Positions 47,448-55,965 of a stretch of 64,000 nt of DNA are shown here, one piece after another (the stretch's first letter is position 1; each line of letters opens with the position of its first letter). The stretch lies in NCBI RefSeq assembly GCF_900105725.1, contig NZ_FNLM01000034.1, positions 124,001 through 188,000 of the forward strand, written 5' to 3'. Below the pieces are notes generated by a model. It saw nothing but the letters and a program-made list of their open reading frames with translations. It ran no database searches and was not told the DNA's origin. A program made the position numbers and the translations under genes. The DNA comes from Gordonia westfalica (lineage in GTDB: Bacteria; Actinomycetota; Actinomycetes; Mycobacteriales; Mycobacteriaceae).

Positions 47448-48140
47448 TCACCAGGGGAGTAGCCCGTTTTCGTCCTGCAGCGTGCCGGTGGGTCCGTCGG
47501 GTCCGATCGTTGCCAGTTTCACGACGGTGCGTGCACTTTCCTCGACGGGCCGGCCGCCGGTCATTCCGGCGCCGGTGATCATGTCGGTGGACGTGAAGCC
47601 CGGTTCGAGTGCATTGAACTTGATGCCCGGTTCGCTCTTGGAGTACTGCAGCGTCAGCATCGTCGCTGCCGACTTCGACGCGGCGTAGAGCGCGGCGGTC
47701 AGCCCGGACTCGGGGCGGTCCGGGTTGGTGACGGCCCAGAACGATCCCATGCTGCTGGACACGGTGACGACGCGCGGCTGGTCCGATTTGCGCAGTAGCG
47801 GCAGCGCGGCCTCGGTGACCCGGACGATGCCCACGGCGTTGGTGTCGAAGACCCGGGCGGCGGTGGGGCCGTCGACGACCCAGTCGCCGGAGATCCCCGC
47901 GTTGTGCACGAGCACGTCGAGTCGCCCTTCGAGGGCATCGACTCGTGCGAGTGCCGCGGCGACCGACGCGTCGTCGGTGACATCCAGTTGCACGAATCGC
48001 GCGCCGGCCTCGGCGGCGGCCTTCTCGCCGCGTTCGGTGTCGCGCGCGCCGAGGTAGACGGTGTGTCCGAGCCGGGTCAGCTGTCGGGCGGTCTCGAATC
48101 CGATTCCCTTGTTGGCGCCGGTGATGAGCGTGACTGTCAT
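47448..48140 (-). CDS. Short-chain dehydrogenase/reductase
   Basis: A 230-residue SDR. LITGANKGIGFETARQLTRLG carries the GxxxGxG coenzyme motif; then VQLDVTDDASV, VLVHNAGIS and the catalytic Ser in VTVSSSMGSF, with YAASKSA as YxxxK. The GANKGIG wording is that of carbonyl-reductase-like SDRs that use NADPH. It diverges from the truncated XRE regulator, an arrangement frequent in actinobacteria where the MmyB-type regulator controls the SDR. It may have lost that control here. Confidence 0.9.
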   Translation of the reverse strand: MTVTLITGANKGIGFETARQLTRLGHTVYLGARDTERGEKAAAEAGARFVQLDVTDDASVAAALARVDALEGRLDVLVHNAGISGDWVVDGPTAARVFDTNAVGIVRVTEAALPLLRKSDQPRVVTVSSSMGSFWAVTNPDRPESGLTAALYAASKSAATMLTLQYSKSEPGIKFNALEPGFTSTDMITGAGMTGGRPVEESARTVVKLATIGPDGPTGTLQDENGLLPW

Positions 48141-48281
48141 GGGGGTTCCTTCCGGTCTGTGCCCGAGGTGGGCTCGGTGATGAACGCTATGAGCGGTTCA
48201 CGCGGCGCGGCAGTACTCCGTCTGTCCCAGGGTGTGACAGGACCCCCTCATGTCCGGCCGGCGCGACCTAGGCTGAACGAC

Positions 48282-48836
48282 ATGGCAGACCGTCCGAACA
48301 CTCTCGGGGAGTATCTGAAAGCGCGGCGCGGCCTCGTGACGCCGGAACAGGCGGGTATCCCGGGAGTCGGCGTGCGTCGCGTACCGGGCTTGCGGCGCGA
48401 GGAGGTCGCGATGCTCGCCGGGATCAGCGCCGACTACTACCTGCGACTGGAGCGCGGGCGCGACCGAAATCCGTCGGCGCAGGTGCTCGAGTCGCTGGCG
48501 CGGGTCCTGCAACTCGATGACGACCATGTCGCGTATCTGCTGTCACTGGTGGGCGACCAGCCACGACGACCCCGCCGCCGAGCGCGGAAAGAGGTCGTAC
48601 CGGCGGGGATGCAGAAACTGGTCGAGACCCTGGCACAGCCGGCGTACGTCGAGGGCCGCTACTTCGACATCCTGGCCGCCAATTCGTCGGCGACCGCGCT
48701 TTCTTCGCGGTTCCCGGTGGGGCGGAACCAGCTTCGGGACATGTTCCTGGAGCCGGCCGATCAGGCGCTCTATCCGGACTGGCGGAACTCCACGCACCGA
48801 CCCGGCGACCACCGAGCGCGTGCGCGCCGCATCTGA
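48282..48836 (+). pseudogene. XRE-family regulator with MmyB domain, C-terminally truncated
   Basis: 184 residues remain of a regulator normally about 270-290 long. The N-terminal HTH is intact (LGEYLKARRGLVTPEQAGIP, VPGLRREEVAMLAGISADYYLRLERGRDRNPSAQVLESLARVLQL). The MmyB ligand-binding domain stops after LEPADQALYPDWRNS; the last ~15 residues (HRPGDHRARARRI) look out of frame, while the shifted frame reads DPATTERVRAAS as expected for the family. Even so the sequence then runs into a palindrome and gene debris, so the 3' end is truly lost. Probably non-functional in ligand sensing. Confidence 0.8.
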
Positions 48837-48847
48837 CGTCCGGCAAA

Positions 48848-48909
48848 CCCACCCATTTTCGGCAAACCCACCACCCCCGAGGGTGGTGGGTTTGCCGAAA
48901 AAGGGTGGG
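48848..48909. repeat. Large palindrome, 29-bp arms with one mismatch
   Basis: The inner 21-base arm (48856-48876, TTTTCGGCAAACCCACCACC + C) is exactly complementary to 48881-48901 around a CCGA loop. Beyond an A-A mismatch the outer CCCACCC (48848-48854) pairs with GGGTGGG (48903-48909). A direct repeat of CGGCAAACCCACC also occurs at 48841 and 48860. It could act as a bidirectional terminator or be a small mobile palindrome; it lies at the break point of the truncated regulator. Confidence 0.85.
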
Positions 48910-48989
48910 GCTGTCACTATTTGGCGGTCAGCCTGATGATCGGGCGCTGCCGGTCGGTCGTCTGTTGGTACCCACTGAACTGCGGATCG

Positions 48990-49337
48990 CCGCCGACCTG
49001 TTTCCACGCGGACTCGCCGAAGGGCGTGCCCAACGTCCCGGGTCAGTACAACTACTCCCTGGTCGATATACCGGTCGGACTGCTCGCGTGGATCCTCGAC
49101 AAGTTCTTCGAGTGGACAGAGACTGTGGACAGTCCCTTCGAAACCCTGTCAGGGACGGCGTTCCTACGTACGATCGCGTGCGAACTACTTCGCGCAGTGC
49201 GAATCGGCTTCGCGATGCCCGCGTCGGGGGCTTTGGCGGAACTCCTCGTGGACCGGGGGAACGATGCTGACCTCGTCGAGGCCTTCCTACCCCGATCTCG
49301 TGGCGAAGTATCGGACCCTGCACAGTCTTTCGGGTAG
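48990..49337 (+). pseudogene. Fragment of an epoxide hydrolase-like gene
   Basis: The translation ...PKGVPNVPGQYNYSLVDIPVGLLAWILDKFFEWTETVDSPFE is close to the C-terminal lid/cap region of bacterial epoxide hydrolases (typical text: GYALTDSPVGLLAWIVEKF.EWTD). No catalytic Asp nucleophile or other half of the fold is present, the reading frame has no proper start, and it ends at 49337. Together with the truncated regulator and palindrome it makes 48837-49376 a 540-base stretch without intact genes. Confidence 0.5.
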
Positions 49338-49376
49338 CGGGCCATCTCGATTCGGCCGCCACGATGTGGAACCCGA

Positions 49377-50378
49377 TCATTCGTTGCGCAGCTTGTCGAG
49401 TTCTTTTGTGGCCACGTCGGTCAGCCGATCCATGATCTGCTGGTAGGCGGGGGACTGGCGATGCACCAGCGAGGTGTGGGTTTCGCCATCGAAGAGATGG
49501 AGGTCGGCGGTGCCGCCCGCTGCGTGCACAGCGGCCGTGTAACGACGCGAGTTGTCCGGGTTCACGTCGTCGTCGGCGAGACCGTGGAAGAGGATCACCG
49601 GCAGCTGTGGGTCGAGGTTCTGGATGGGGTCCACCGACTCGTAGCGATCAGGTACCTGTTCAGGTGTGCCGCCGAGGATCTGCTTGATGACGCGGCCGTT
49701 GCCGTGGTTCACGGCGTAACGCATGTCGAGGGGGCCGGAGATCGACACCACCCGCGACGGGACGAACGCGGGGCGTGAGCCCACTTCGTCGTCCTCGAGT
49801 CGGTGTCGGGTGCCGCCCCAGACCGCCAACTGGGCACCGGCGCTGTGGCCGATGACCAGTTCGTCGTCGATGCTGAGCTGCGGGTGGGACTCGGCCATCG
49901 TGGGTACATAGTCCAGTGCGCGCGCCACGTCGTGGAAGGTCGTCGGCCAACCCCCACCTGTGCCGACTCGTCGGTACTCGATGTTGTAGACGGCCAGTCC
50001 TCGTGACGCGAGCTCGCGGGCCATCTCATCGAATTGTTCTGCGCCGGCACGACTCTCCCAACCGCCGCCGTGCACGATGGTGACCAGTGGAACCGATCCA
50101 TCCTCGTGGTCGCCCGCCGGCAGATACAGGTTGGCCCAGTTCTCGGCGGGGTCGGCGTCGGCGGGATCGAGATACTCGATTCGCTCGATGTCCACTCCGT
50201 CGGAACCCTGCGGGACCGGCGGAGCTGCGGTGGGCGCGTGAGTGGACGCGGTCGCCACCGTGGACGAGGGCTGTCGGGTCTCGCCGGAATCGGTGGAACA
50301 TCCGGCGGCCCCGATGACGAACAGAGCCGCTGACGCTGTTGCGATCAAATGATGTACGCGCACGCCGAATTCAATCAC
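49377..50378 (-). CDS. Lipoprotein alpha/beta hydrolase (esterase/lipase)
   Basis: A 333-residue predicted lipoprotein: hydrophobic ATASAALFVIGAAGC with a lipobox Cys at 27, then a Ser/Thr/Pro-rich linker to about 65. The hydrolase has the oxyanion HGGGWESR, nucleophile elbow VIGHSAGAQLAVW, acid/loop FHGLADDDV and a late DGETHTSLV carrying the His. It belongs to the BD-FAE/esterase group that hydrolyses short-chain or carboxy esters at the cell surface. Start 50378 (ATG) or internal GTGs are possible. It stands divergent from the rifampicin-resistance gene. Confidence 0.87.
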   Translation of the reverse strand: MIEFGVRVHHLIATASAALFVIGAAGCSTDSGETRQPSSTVATASTHAPTAAPPVPQGSDGVDIERIEYLDPADADPAENWANLYLPAGDHEDGSVPLVTIVHGGGWESRAGAEQFDEMARELASRGLAVYNIEYRRVGTGGGWPTTFHDVARALDYVPTMAESHPQLSIDDELVIGHSAGAQLAVWGGTRHRLEDDEVGSRPAFVPSRVVSISGPLDMRYAVNHGNGRVIKQILGGTPEQVPDRYESVDPIQNLDPQLPVILFHGLADDDVNPDNSRRYTAAVHAAGGTADLHLFDGETHTSLVHRQSPAYQQIMDRLTDVATKELDKLRNE

Positions 50379-50529
50379 GCCGTCGGCGGTTTCGGGGTGG
50401 GGAAATCGTGACTGGAAACGACGAAAACGTGTCTTCCGCTTTCAGTGTATCGCCGGGTGGGGGACTTGCGGCAAGGCCCCGACGCGCGTGCACAATGGCC
50501 ATTCGATTGTCCCGGCGGGAGGATTTTCA

Positions 50530-50967
50530 TTGGCGGAGATGGCGGACACACCGGAACGGTTTGTGGTGCATGAATCCGGTGCCTGGTTCCACGGCACAAA
50601 GGCCGACCTGCAGGTCGGGGACCATCTGACACCCGGCTATCGGTCGAACTATCGGCCCGAGCACGTCTCGAACCACATCTACCTGACGAAAGTGCTCGAC
50701 GGTGCGGTCCTGGCTGCCGAGATGGCGAGAGGCGACGGCCCAAGCCGCGTCTACATCGTCGAACCCCAAGGCCCAGTGGAGGACGACCCGAACGTGACGG
50801 ACAAGCAGTTTCCGGGCAATCCGACGCACTCGTACCGCACAGACAAGCCGGTCACGGTCGTCGGGGAGATGACCGACTGGGTTCCCCATTCTCCGGAATA
50901 CCTTCAGCGATTCCGCGATGGACTCGAGGTGCTGAAGCGGGAAGGCCGTGCCGTTCTCTACGACTAG
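50530..50967 (+). CDS. arr: NAD+-rifampin ADP-ribosyltransferase
   Basis: A 145-residue Arr enzyme, which inactivates rifampicin by ADP-ribosylation. Diagnostic text: WFHGTKADLQVGDHLTPGYRSNY, VSNHIYLTKVLDGAVLAAEMA, RVYIVEPQGPVEDDPNVTDKQFPGNPTHSYRT and a final VPHSPEYLQRF. A TTG start at 50530 was chosen because GGGAGGA is 6-7 bases upstream; ATG 50539 would place the ribosome site badly and GTG 50488 has none. The gene is known to confer intrinsic rifampicin resistance in fast-growing mycobacteria and relatives. It diverges from the lipoprotein hydrolase. Confidence 0.93.
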   Translation: MAEMADTPERFVVHESGAWFHGTKADLQVGDHLTPGYRSNYRPEHVSNHIYLTKVLDGAVLAAEMARGDGPSRVYIVEPQGPVEDDPNVTDKQFPGNPTHSYRTDKPVTVVGEMTDWVPHSPEYLQRFRDGLEVLKREGRAVLYD

Positions 50968-50993
50968 TTGTCGCGCTGGCCGGAGCCGACCGG

Positions 50994-52496
50994 TCAGACG
51001 CCCGCGTCCTGCGGGTCCGGGTCGCTGCGACGTTCGATGCCGGAGAACACATCCTGTCCGGGCTCACTGTCGAGGACTTCGCGCCGGAACACCAGCATGA
51101 AGCCGAAGTAGAGACCACCGACGAGGATCAGTCCGCCCACGATGATCATGGGGACGGTCGCATCGATGGGGGAGAGCAGGATGACCACTGCGCACACCGA
51201 CCACACCAGTGCGGCGACGGCCACCGGCAACTCGAACCGGCCGAGGTCGAAGGCGCCGCGTTTACGGTCCAGACGTTTCCGGACGGCCCGGTAGAGGATG
51301 ACGACGAGTCCGTAGGTGATGGCGGGGAAGAGGGTGCCGGCGGTGATGAGTTCGATCAGCGCATCGCCGGGCAGCACGATCATCACGACGATCCCGATCA
51401 CCAGCGGGAGCACGGTGGCCGGGATCGGGGTCTGGGAGCGCTTGTTGACCCGTCGCATGAGCTGATGCCCCGGGAACCGCCCGTCGCGCGACATCGCGAA
51501 AACCATGCGCGCACAGGACGTCATCGACACCAACCCGCCACCGAAGAAGGCGATTGCGATCACCACCAGGAGGATTCGCTCCATCGGTGCGCCGAACTGA
51601 TCGCGCATGATGGTCGCCACCGGCGACTCCGAGGCGGAGACCTTGGTGATGTCGTCGATCGCCACGGTCAGTCCGATGAGGAAGAGCATTCCCAGGATTC
51701 CGGCTGCCGCAACCGATCCGACGATGGCCCGGGGCACGGTTCGGTGCGGATCCTTGGCTTCCTCGGCCATGTTGGCTGCCGAGTCGAAACCCACCAGTGT
51801 GGCCAGTCCGACGATCATCACGGCCATCAAGCCGCCGCCGAAGGCGAAGTACTCGGTCGAATCCGCTGCGACGCCGCGTGATCCGAGGTTGGCGGCCGAA
51901 CCGTCGCCGGTCACCGCGACCGCCACCAGCAGGGCGACCACCAGCACCACCACGATGGTGACCTCGACACCCACCGCCAGTGAGTTGATCAGCCCGACGA
52001 GCCGAGTCGACGCGATGGCGAGCGCCGCCTGCACAAGCAATACCACCACGGTGAGGATGCGAGCGGTCTGCTCGTCGGGAGCCATGTTGAACAGCGGCAT
52101 CAGGCATTGGCTGGCCATCGCGAAGTCGATCGCCATCAGTCCGACGACGAGGTAACAGAACGTCAGCCAACCGAAGATCCACCCCACGCGCGGGTTCGCC
52201 AGTCTCGAGGCCCACTGGTAGGACGACCCGCTGAGCGGGATTCGGGCGGCGAACTGGGCGATGACCAACGCGACCAGCAACTGACCCGCGAGTGCGATCA
52301 GCCAGGTCCAGATGCCCACCGGCCCCGCGTTGTTCAGCAGCATCCCGTACGTGCCGAAGATGCCGACCGCCACCGAGATGAACGCGAAGGAGACGGCGAA
52401 CACCTGGAAGGAACCGAGGGCTCGTTTGAGCTCCGGCGTGTAACCGAATTCGACCGACACCTCGTTCGCATCACCTTGGGATGACTGATCGCTCAT
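50994..52496 (-). CDS. APC-family amino acid/amine permease
   Basis: A 500-residue transporter with 12 predicted helices. It fits the amino acid/choline transporter (ACT) branch: LKRALGSFQVFAVSFAFISVAVGIFGTYG at the first unwound helix, ARIPLSGSSYQWASRLANPRVGWIFGWL, VGFDSAANMAEEAKDPHRTVPRAI in helix 6 and ARMVFAMSRDGRFPG. Likely substrates are amino acids, GABA or choline-like amines. The tail after about 475 is charged. It has no operon partner; arr is convergent 26 bases away. Confidence 0.9.
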   Translation of the reverse strand: MSDQSSQGDANEVSVEFGYTPELKRALGSFQVFAVSFAFISVAVGIFGTYGMLLNNAGPVGIWTWLIALAGQLLVALVIAQFAARIPLSGSSYQWASRLANPRVGWIFGWLTFCYLVVGLMAIDFAMASQCLMPLFNMAPDEQTARILTVVVLLVQAALAIASTRLVGLINSLAVGVEVTIVVVLVVALLVAVAVTGDGSAANLGSRGVAADSTEYFAFGGGLMAVMIVGLATLVGFDSAANMAEEAKDPHRTVPRAIVGSVAAAGILGMLFLIGLTVAIDDITKVSASESPVATIMRDQFGAPMERILLVVIAIAFFGGGLVSMTSCARMVFAMSRDGRFPGHQLMRRVNKRSQTPIPATVLPLVIGIVVMIVLPGDALIELITAGTLFPAITYGLVVILYRAVRKRLDRKRGAFDLGRFELPVAVAALVWSVCAVVILLSPIDATVPMIIVGGLILVGGLYFGFMLVFRREVLDSEPGQDVFSGIERRSDPDPQDAGV

Positions 52497-52625
52497 CTGG
52501 CCGCCGCCTCTCAGGTCGGGATCAGACTAGAGAGCGCCGGTGGAGAACATCACAAACGCCGAAACATCCCCCGGTCGAGCTACGCGGGGATGCCGACGCC
52601 GCGAGAAGTGAAGGCGCGTGCGGGT

Positions 52626-53288
52626 TCAGCGTGTGCGGCCCTGACGCAGTGCGTCGGTGACCGAGCGGAACATGGTGGACTTGATGGCGCCGAGGGTGTT
52701 CGAATCCTTGCCCACGAGTGGCTTCAGTCGATCGAGCGCGCCGGAGACGATGGCGGTCTCGTCGGCGACGGCGTCGACCAGGCCGACTTCGGTCGCTTCC
52801 GGTCCGGCATACCGGTGCCCGGTCGTCATGGCGGTGAGCGCGGTCTGCGGCGTCAGCTTGGCCTGGATGAGGGCGGCCATACCCGTCGTGAAGGGAATGT
52901 TGATGTCGACCTCGGGAAAGCAGTAATAGCCGCGATCTTCGCGCATCACGCGGTAGTCGTGGGCGAGTGCGAACATCGCGCCTGCGCCGAATGCGTGGCC
53001 GTTGACGCCGGCGACCGTCGGCAGCGGGAAGGTGAGAAGCCTGACGAAGAGTTCCTGTACCTGTTCGACATACCCGTCGGCCTTGTCGCCGTTGGCGAGA
53101 AGCCATTCGAGGTCGAGCCCGTTGGAGTAGAACTTGCCCGAGCCGACGGTGACCAGACCGCGGGCCGTGGACTCGACGTTGTCGAGGAGTTCGCCGACAG
53201 AGTCGAGAAAGCCAGGGGAGAAGCGATTCTCGTCGTCACCGAGGGTGAGTACGGCGATGTCGTCGTGGAGTTCGAGGGTGGCAGCCAT
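52626..53288 (-). CDS. Enoyl-CoA hydratase/isomerase family protein
   Basis: A 220-residue crotonase-fold protein: KFYSNGLDLEWLLAN gives the first oxyanion strand, PTVAGVNGHAFGAGAMFALAHDYRVMREDRGYYCFPEVDINIPF the second. The residue pattern (FPEVDINIPFTTGM) is that of ECI/CaiD-like isomerases acting on acyl-CoA double bonds. It is shorter than hydratases (about 260). ATG 53288 starts MAATLELHDDIAVLTLG. It lies 11 bases downstream of the TetR gene on the same strand and is surely in its operon. Confidence 0.86.
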   Translation of the reverse strand: MAATLELHDDIAVLTLGDDENRFSPGFLDSVGELLDNVESTARGLVTVGSGKFYSNGLDLEWLLANGDKADGYVEQVQELFVRLLTFPLPTVAGVNGHAFGAGAMFALAHDYRVMREDRGYYCFPEVDINIPFTTGMAALIQAKLTPQTALTAMTTGHRYAGPEATEVGLVDAVADETAIVSGALDRLKPLVGKDSNTLGAIKSTMFRSVTDALRQGRTR

Positions 53289-53299
53289 GCGCGGTTTCC

Positions 53300-53956
53300 T
53301 TATCTTTCGAGAGACGTTGTGGCAGTAACGGATGAGTCGGGTGCCGGCGGATCGAGAGCCAGTACGGCGCGGACGGCGGCGGCGCAACGCGCGCGCACCG
53401 CTTCATCCGCGGTGCGTCGCCCACGAAGCAGAAGAGCGGTCGGCAGTTCGACGACGCAATCCCTGATGATCTCGACGGTGTGCCGGTCGGCGCGGGCCCA
53501 GAGTGCACGCGACAACGTGACAAACGGCTCGACGAGGGCTTGGTCGAGTTGTCGAAGGTCACCGGCCAGGTCGTCGGGTAGGTCGGCGGACCCGAGGAGT
53601 TCGTCGCGGTTCACCGTGAGCAGGAATCGCCCGGACGCAGGATGATCGAGCGAGAACCGGGCCGGCGTATCGGCTGCGGCGACCACGGCCTCAACCGCGG
53701 TCTCTCTGTCGTGTCCGGTGTCGAGGACTGCATCCACCGCCACACGCTGCGCTGTGAGGAACCGCTCAGCGGCGCGAAGCCACACCCGCCCGACCACGCC
53801 CACGCGAGACCCGAAGGCGTGATAGATCGCGCCGTTGGAGATGGACGTCAGGTCGGAAAGGGCGCGCACCGTGACCGCAGCCGGGCCCGACTCGACCGCC
53901 AGAGCCTCGGCAGCATCCAGCAACTGCTCGAGATCGTGCGTCCGGGGGCGGGGCAT
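53300..53956 (-). CDS. TetR family transcriptional regulator
   Basis: A 218-residue repressor with an N-terminal HTH (LLDAAEALAVESGPAAVTVRALSDLTSISNGAIYHAFGSRVGVVGRVWLRAAERFL) and a helical ligand domain. Its ATG is 9 bases from a perfect inverted repeat (53965-53990), the probable autoregulatory operator. It precedes an enoyl-CoA isomerase gene by 11 bases, so acyl-CoA or a free fatty acid is a reasonable ligand (inference). Confidence 0.9.
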   Translation of the reverse strand: MPRPRTHDLEQLLDAAEALAVESGPAAVTVRALSDLTSISNGAIYHAFGSRVGVVGRVWLRAAERFLTAQRVAVDAVLDTGHDRETAVEAVVAAADTPARFSLDHPASGRFLLTVNRDELLGSADLPDDLAGDLRQLDQALVEPFVTLSRALWARADRHTVEIIRDCVVELPTALLLRGRRTADEAVRARCAAAVRAVLALDPPAPDSSVTATTSLER

Positions 53957-53964
53957 GAAAGGAC

Positions 53965-53990
53965 AATAACAGAGCGCCTGCTCTGTTATT
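53965..53990. promoter_or_regulatory. TetR operator, perfect 11-bp inverted repeat
   Basis: AATAACAGAGC (53965-53975), four bases, then GCTCTGTTATT (53980-53990). It lies 9 bases upstream of the TetR start, is AT-rich against the local background, and has the typical size of a TetR dimer pair site. It also stands 66 bases before the divergent LGFP-repeat gene. Confidence 0.8.
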
Positions 53991-54055
53991 AAGACGACCT
54001 ACGGCGATCGCCCGAGCATCGTGAGCTGACCTAACGACAAGCGGGTGGCATCCGT

Positions 54056-54691
54056 ATGATCACGCGCATGCCCGCTCTCTCCACTTCGCTTCGCCGCAAC
54101 TCTCGTCCCGTCTCCGGCCGTACTCGGTCGCGGCTCGTCTCGGCTGGTCTCGTGATCGTCGCGGCCGTGATGTCGCTCGTAGTTCTGGCGCCGACCGCCC
54201 AGGCCGACCGCGTGATCAACGGAATCGTGGTCGGCGGAAAGATCGAAGAGGCCTACTCCAAGAGTGGCGGCTACTGGAAGTGGGGTGCGCCCACCGGTCC
54301 CGAACGCGCCTCAGCCAAGCGGGGTCGCTACCAGACGTTCGCTCGCGACGTGTCGTTCTACTGGCATCCCGCGGTCGACGGCGGCACTGCACACCAGGTC
54401 GGCGGAGCGATCCGGACCCGCTGGCAGAAGGCGGGAGCCGAGCGCGGTGCACTGGGATTCCCGGTCACCAACGAATACAAGTCGGGTAGCGGGCGGAGCA
54501 ACGACTTCCAGGGCGGCGTCGTCACCTGGTCCAAGGCCGGTGGCGCCCAGATCGTGTGGGGCGGAATCCTGCAGAAGTGGCTCGCGCGAGGTGGTGCGAA
54601 GGGCTACTACGGCGTCCCGCTCGGTGGCGAGTACCGCACCGGTGGTCGTTTCGCCCAGGACTTCCTGAACGGCACCGTCTTCTGGCCCTGA
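54056..54691 (+). CDS. Secreted LGFP-repeat protein
   Basis: A 211-residue protein. A signal peptide (RLVSAGLVIVAAVMSLVVLAPTAQA, ending near 51) precedes about three LGFP repeats: KWGAPTGPERASAKRGRYQTFARDVSFYWHP, ERGALGFPVTNEYKSGSGRSNDFQGGVVTWSK and AKGYYGVPLGGEYRTGGRFAQDFLNGTVFWP. LGFP modules occur on cell-envelope proteins of mycolate-containing bacteria, often linked to mycolyltransferases, and are thought to bind the cell wall. ATG 54056 or the ATG at 54068 may be used. It ends 21 bases before the AMIN-like lipoprotein gene. Confidence 0.9.
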   Translation: MITRMPALSTSLRRNSRPVSGRTRSRLVSAGLVIVAAVMSLVVLAPTAQADRVINGIVVGGKIEEAYSKSGGYWKWGAPTGPERASAKRGRYQTFARDVSFYWHPAVDGGTAHQVGGAIRTRWQKAGAERGALGFPVTNEYKSGSGRSNDFQGGVVTWSKAGGAQIVWGGILQKWLARGGAKGYYGVPLGGEYRTGGRFAQDFLNGTVFWP

Positions 54692-54712
54692 TCGCCGGTA
54701 CCGTGTGCGCTC

Positions 54713-55315
54713 ATGATGCGTGCACGTTCTGCGGTCCTGACGGCCATCGCTGCCGTCGTCTTTGCGGGTTGTTCGACGCCCGATGGTGAGAACGGCTCGG
54801 TGCCGACGGTAACCGAGACCGTGACGTCGACGCCTCCCGCTGAGACGACCGCGGCGGCTCCTGGTGCCGCCGCGTCGAAAGGGGACGCCGATCCGAAGAC
54901 CGCGCCGCCGGCGCAGGGCGCGCGACTCACCGTCATGGACATCCGCGCCGGCGTGCACGACGGATTCGATCGAGTCGTCTACGAGCTCGGCGGTAGAGGT
55001 ATGCCCGGCTGGCGCGTCTCCTACGTCGACCAGGCGATCCAGGACGGCAGCGGGTTCCCGGTCGACGTTGCGGGGAACGCGATCCTGGAAGTGCAGATCG
55101 AGGGATCCGCGTACCCGTTCGACAGCGGCGTCGAACCGTACGACGGGCCTGATCCGGTTCGTGCGCAACCCGGCGGTTCGGTGGTCGAGGTTCGCGGCGC
55201 ACTCGTATTCGAAGGCGTCACACAGTCATTCATCGGTGTTTCCGAACCCGGCCTTCCATTCAGTGTCGACGTGCTGACGAATCCGACCCGACTGGTGATC
55301 GACGTGGAGCGCTGA
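54713..55315 (+). CDS. AMIN-like domain lipoprotein
   Basis: A 200-residue lipoprotein: signal LTAIAAVVFAGC with the lipobox Cys at 20, a Thr/Pro/Ala-rich linker (24-64), then an AMIN-like domain (LTVMDIRAGVHDGFDRVVYELGGRGMPGWRVSYVD ... NPTRLVIDVER). The pattern (hDGFDRVVxELxGxxxPGWxVxY) is shared by actinobacterial cell-envelope proteins and may bind peptidoglycan. Two ATGs overlap at 54713 and 54716. It follows the LGFP gene closely, so the two envelope proteins probably share a transcript. Confidence 0.87.
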   Translation: MMRARSAVLTAIAAVVFAGCSTPDGENGSVPTVTETVTSTPPAETTAAAPGAAASKGDADPKTAPPAQGARLTVMDIRAGVHDGFDRVVYELGGRGMPGWRVSYVDQAIQDGSGFPVDVAGNAILEVQIEGSAYPFDSGVEPYDGPDPVRAQPGGSVVEVRGALVFEGVTQSFIGVSEPGLPFSVDVLTNPTRLVIDVER

Positions 55316-55389
55316 CGGGATTGGTCGTGGTGTACGCATCGGGATAAACCTAGTACGGTGTACGGAGTAAGGCTTCGGAAGGATCGCCC

Positions 55390-55845
55390 ATGCCCTCGTC
55401 ACCGCGAACCGTCACGCCGCCCCGCTGGCTCAAGCCGATGAACAAGGTGTTTCTGTTCCTGCAACGCTTCGGCGGGATGAAGGAGCTGCCGGTCCTGATC
55501 GTCGCCGGCCGGAAGAGTCAGAAGCCACGGCGGACTCCGCTGACGGTGATCACCCTGGACGGCGAGCGCTACCTCCTCGAGGGATTTCCCGGCGCCGACT
55601 GGGCGCGCAACGTCCGCGCGGCCGACGGACTCGCGCAGTTGGCGATCCGCAGAGACGTGACCGACGTCCGGCTCGTCGAACTGCCCGCCGAACAGGCGGT
55701 TCCGGTGCTGCGCGCCTGGCCGGAGCTGGCGGGAAGCGACGGCCCGAAGATGATGAAGGACGCCGGCGTGGTCACCGACGTCACCCCGGACGCCTTCGCT
55801 GCCGTGGCCGGTCGATGCGGGGTGTTCCGGATCGATCCGCGGTGA
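55390..55845 (+). CDS. Ddn-like nitroreductase/quinone reductase family protein
   Basis: A 151-residue protein related to the F420-dependent Ddn fold: PVLIVAGRKSQKPRRTPLTVITLDGERYLLEGFPGADWARNVRAA is the G-R-K-S-G-x-x-R-x-x-P-L...Y.L.......WxxNxRAA signature. RRTPLT and WARNVRAA are nearly canonical. The start (MPSSPRTVTPPRWLKPMNKVFL) follows GGAAGGATC by several bases. It lies downstream of, but 75 bases from, the AMIN-like lipoprotein. A Ddn-type relative also occurs at 5.3 kb. Confidence 0.82.
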   Translation: MPSSPRTVTPPRWLKPMNKVFLFLQRFGGMKELPVLIVAGRKSQKPRRTPLTVITLDGERYLLEGFPGADWARNVRAADGLAQLAIRRDVTDVRLVELPAEQAVPVLRAWPELAGSDGPKMMKDAGVVTDVTPDAFAAVAGRCGVFRIDPR

Positions 55846-55965
55846 TCGGCGACATAGAGGCGTGCTGCGCCGTTCGCCGGAGTCCGGCTGCGATGTTTAC
55901 CGATACGAACGAATGGCTATGTTCCGTCCGCGTTCAACGAATCGGGACACCGGGAGGCACTGGGC

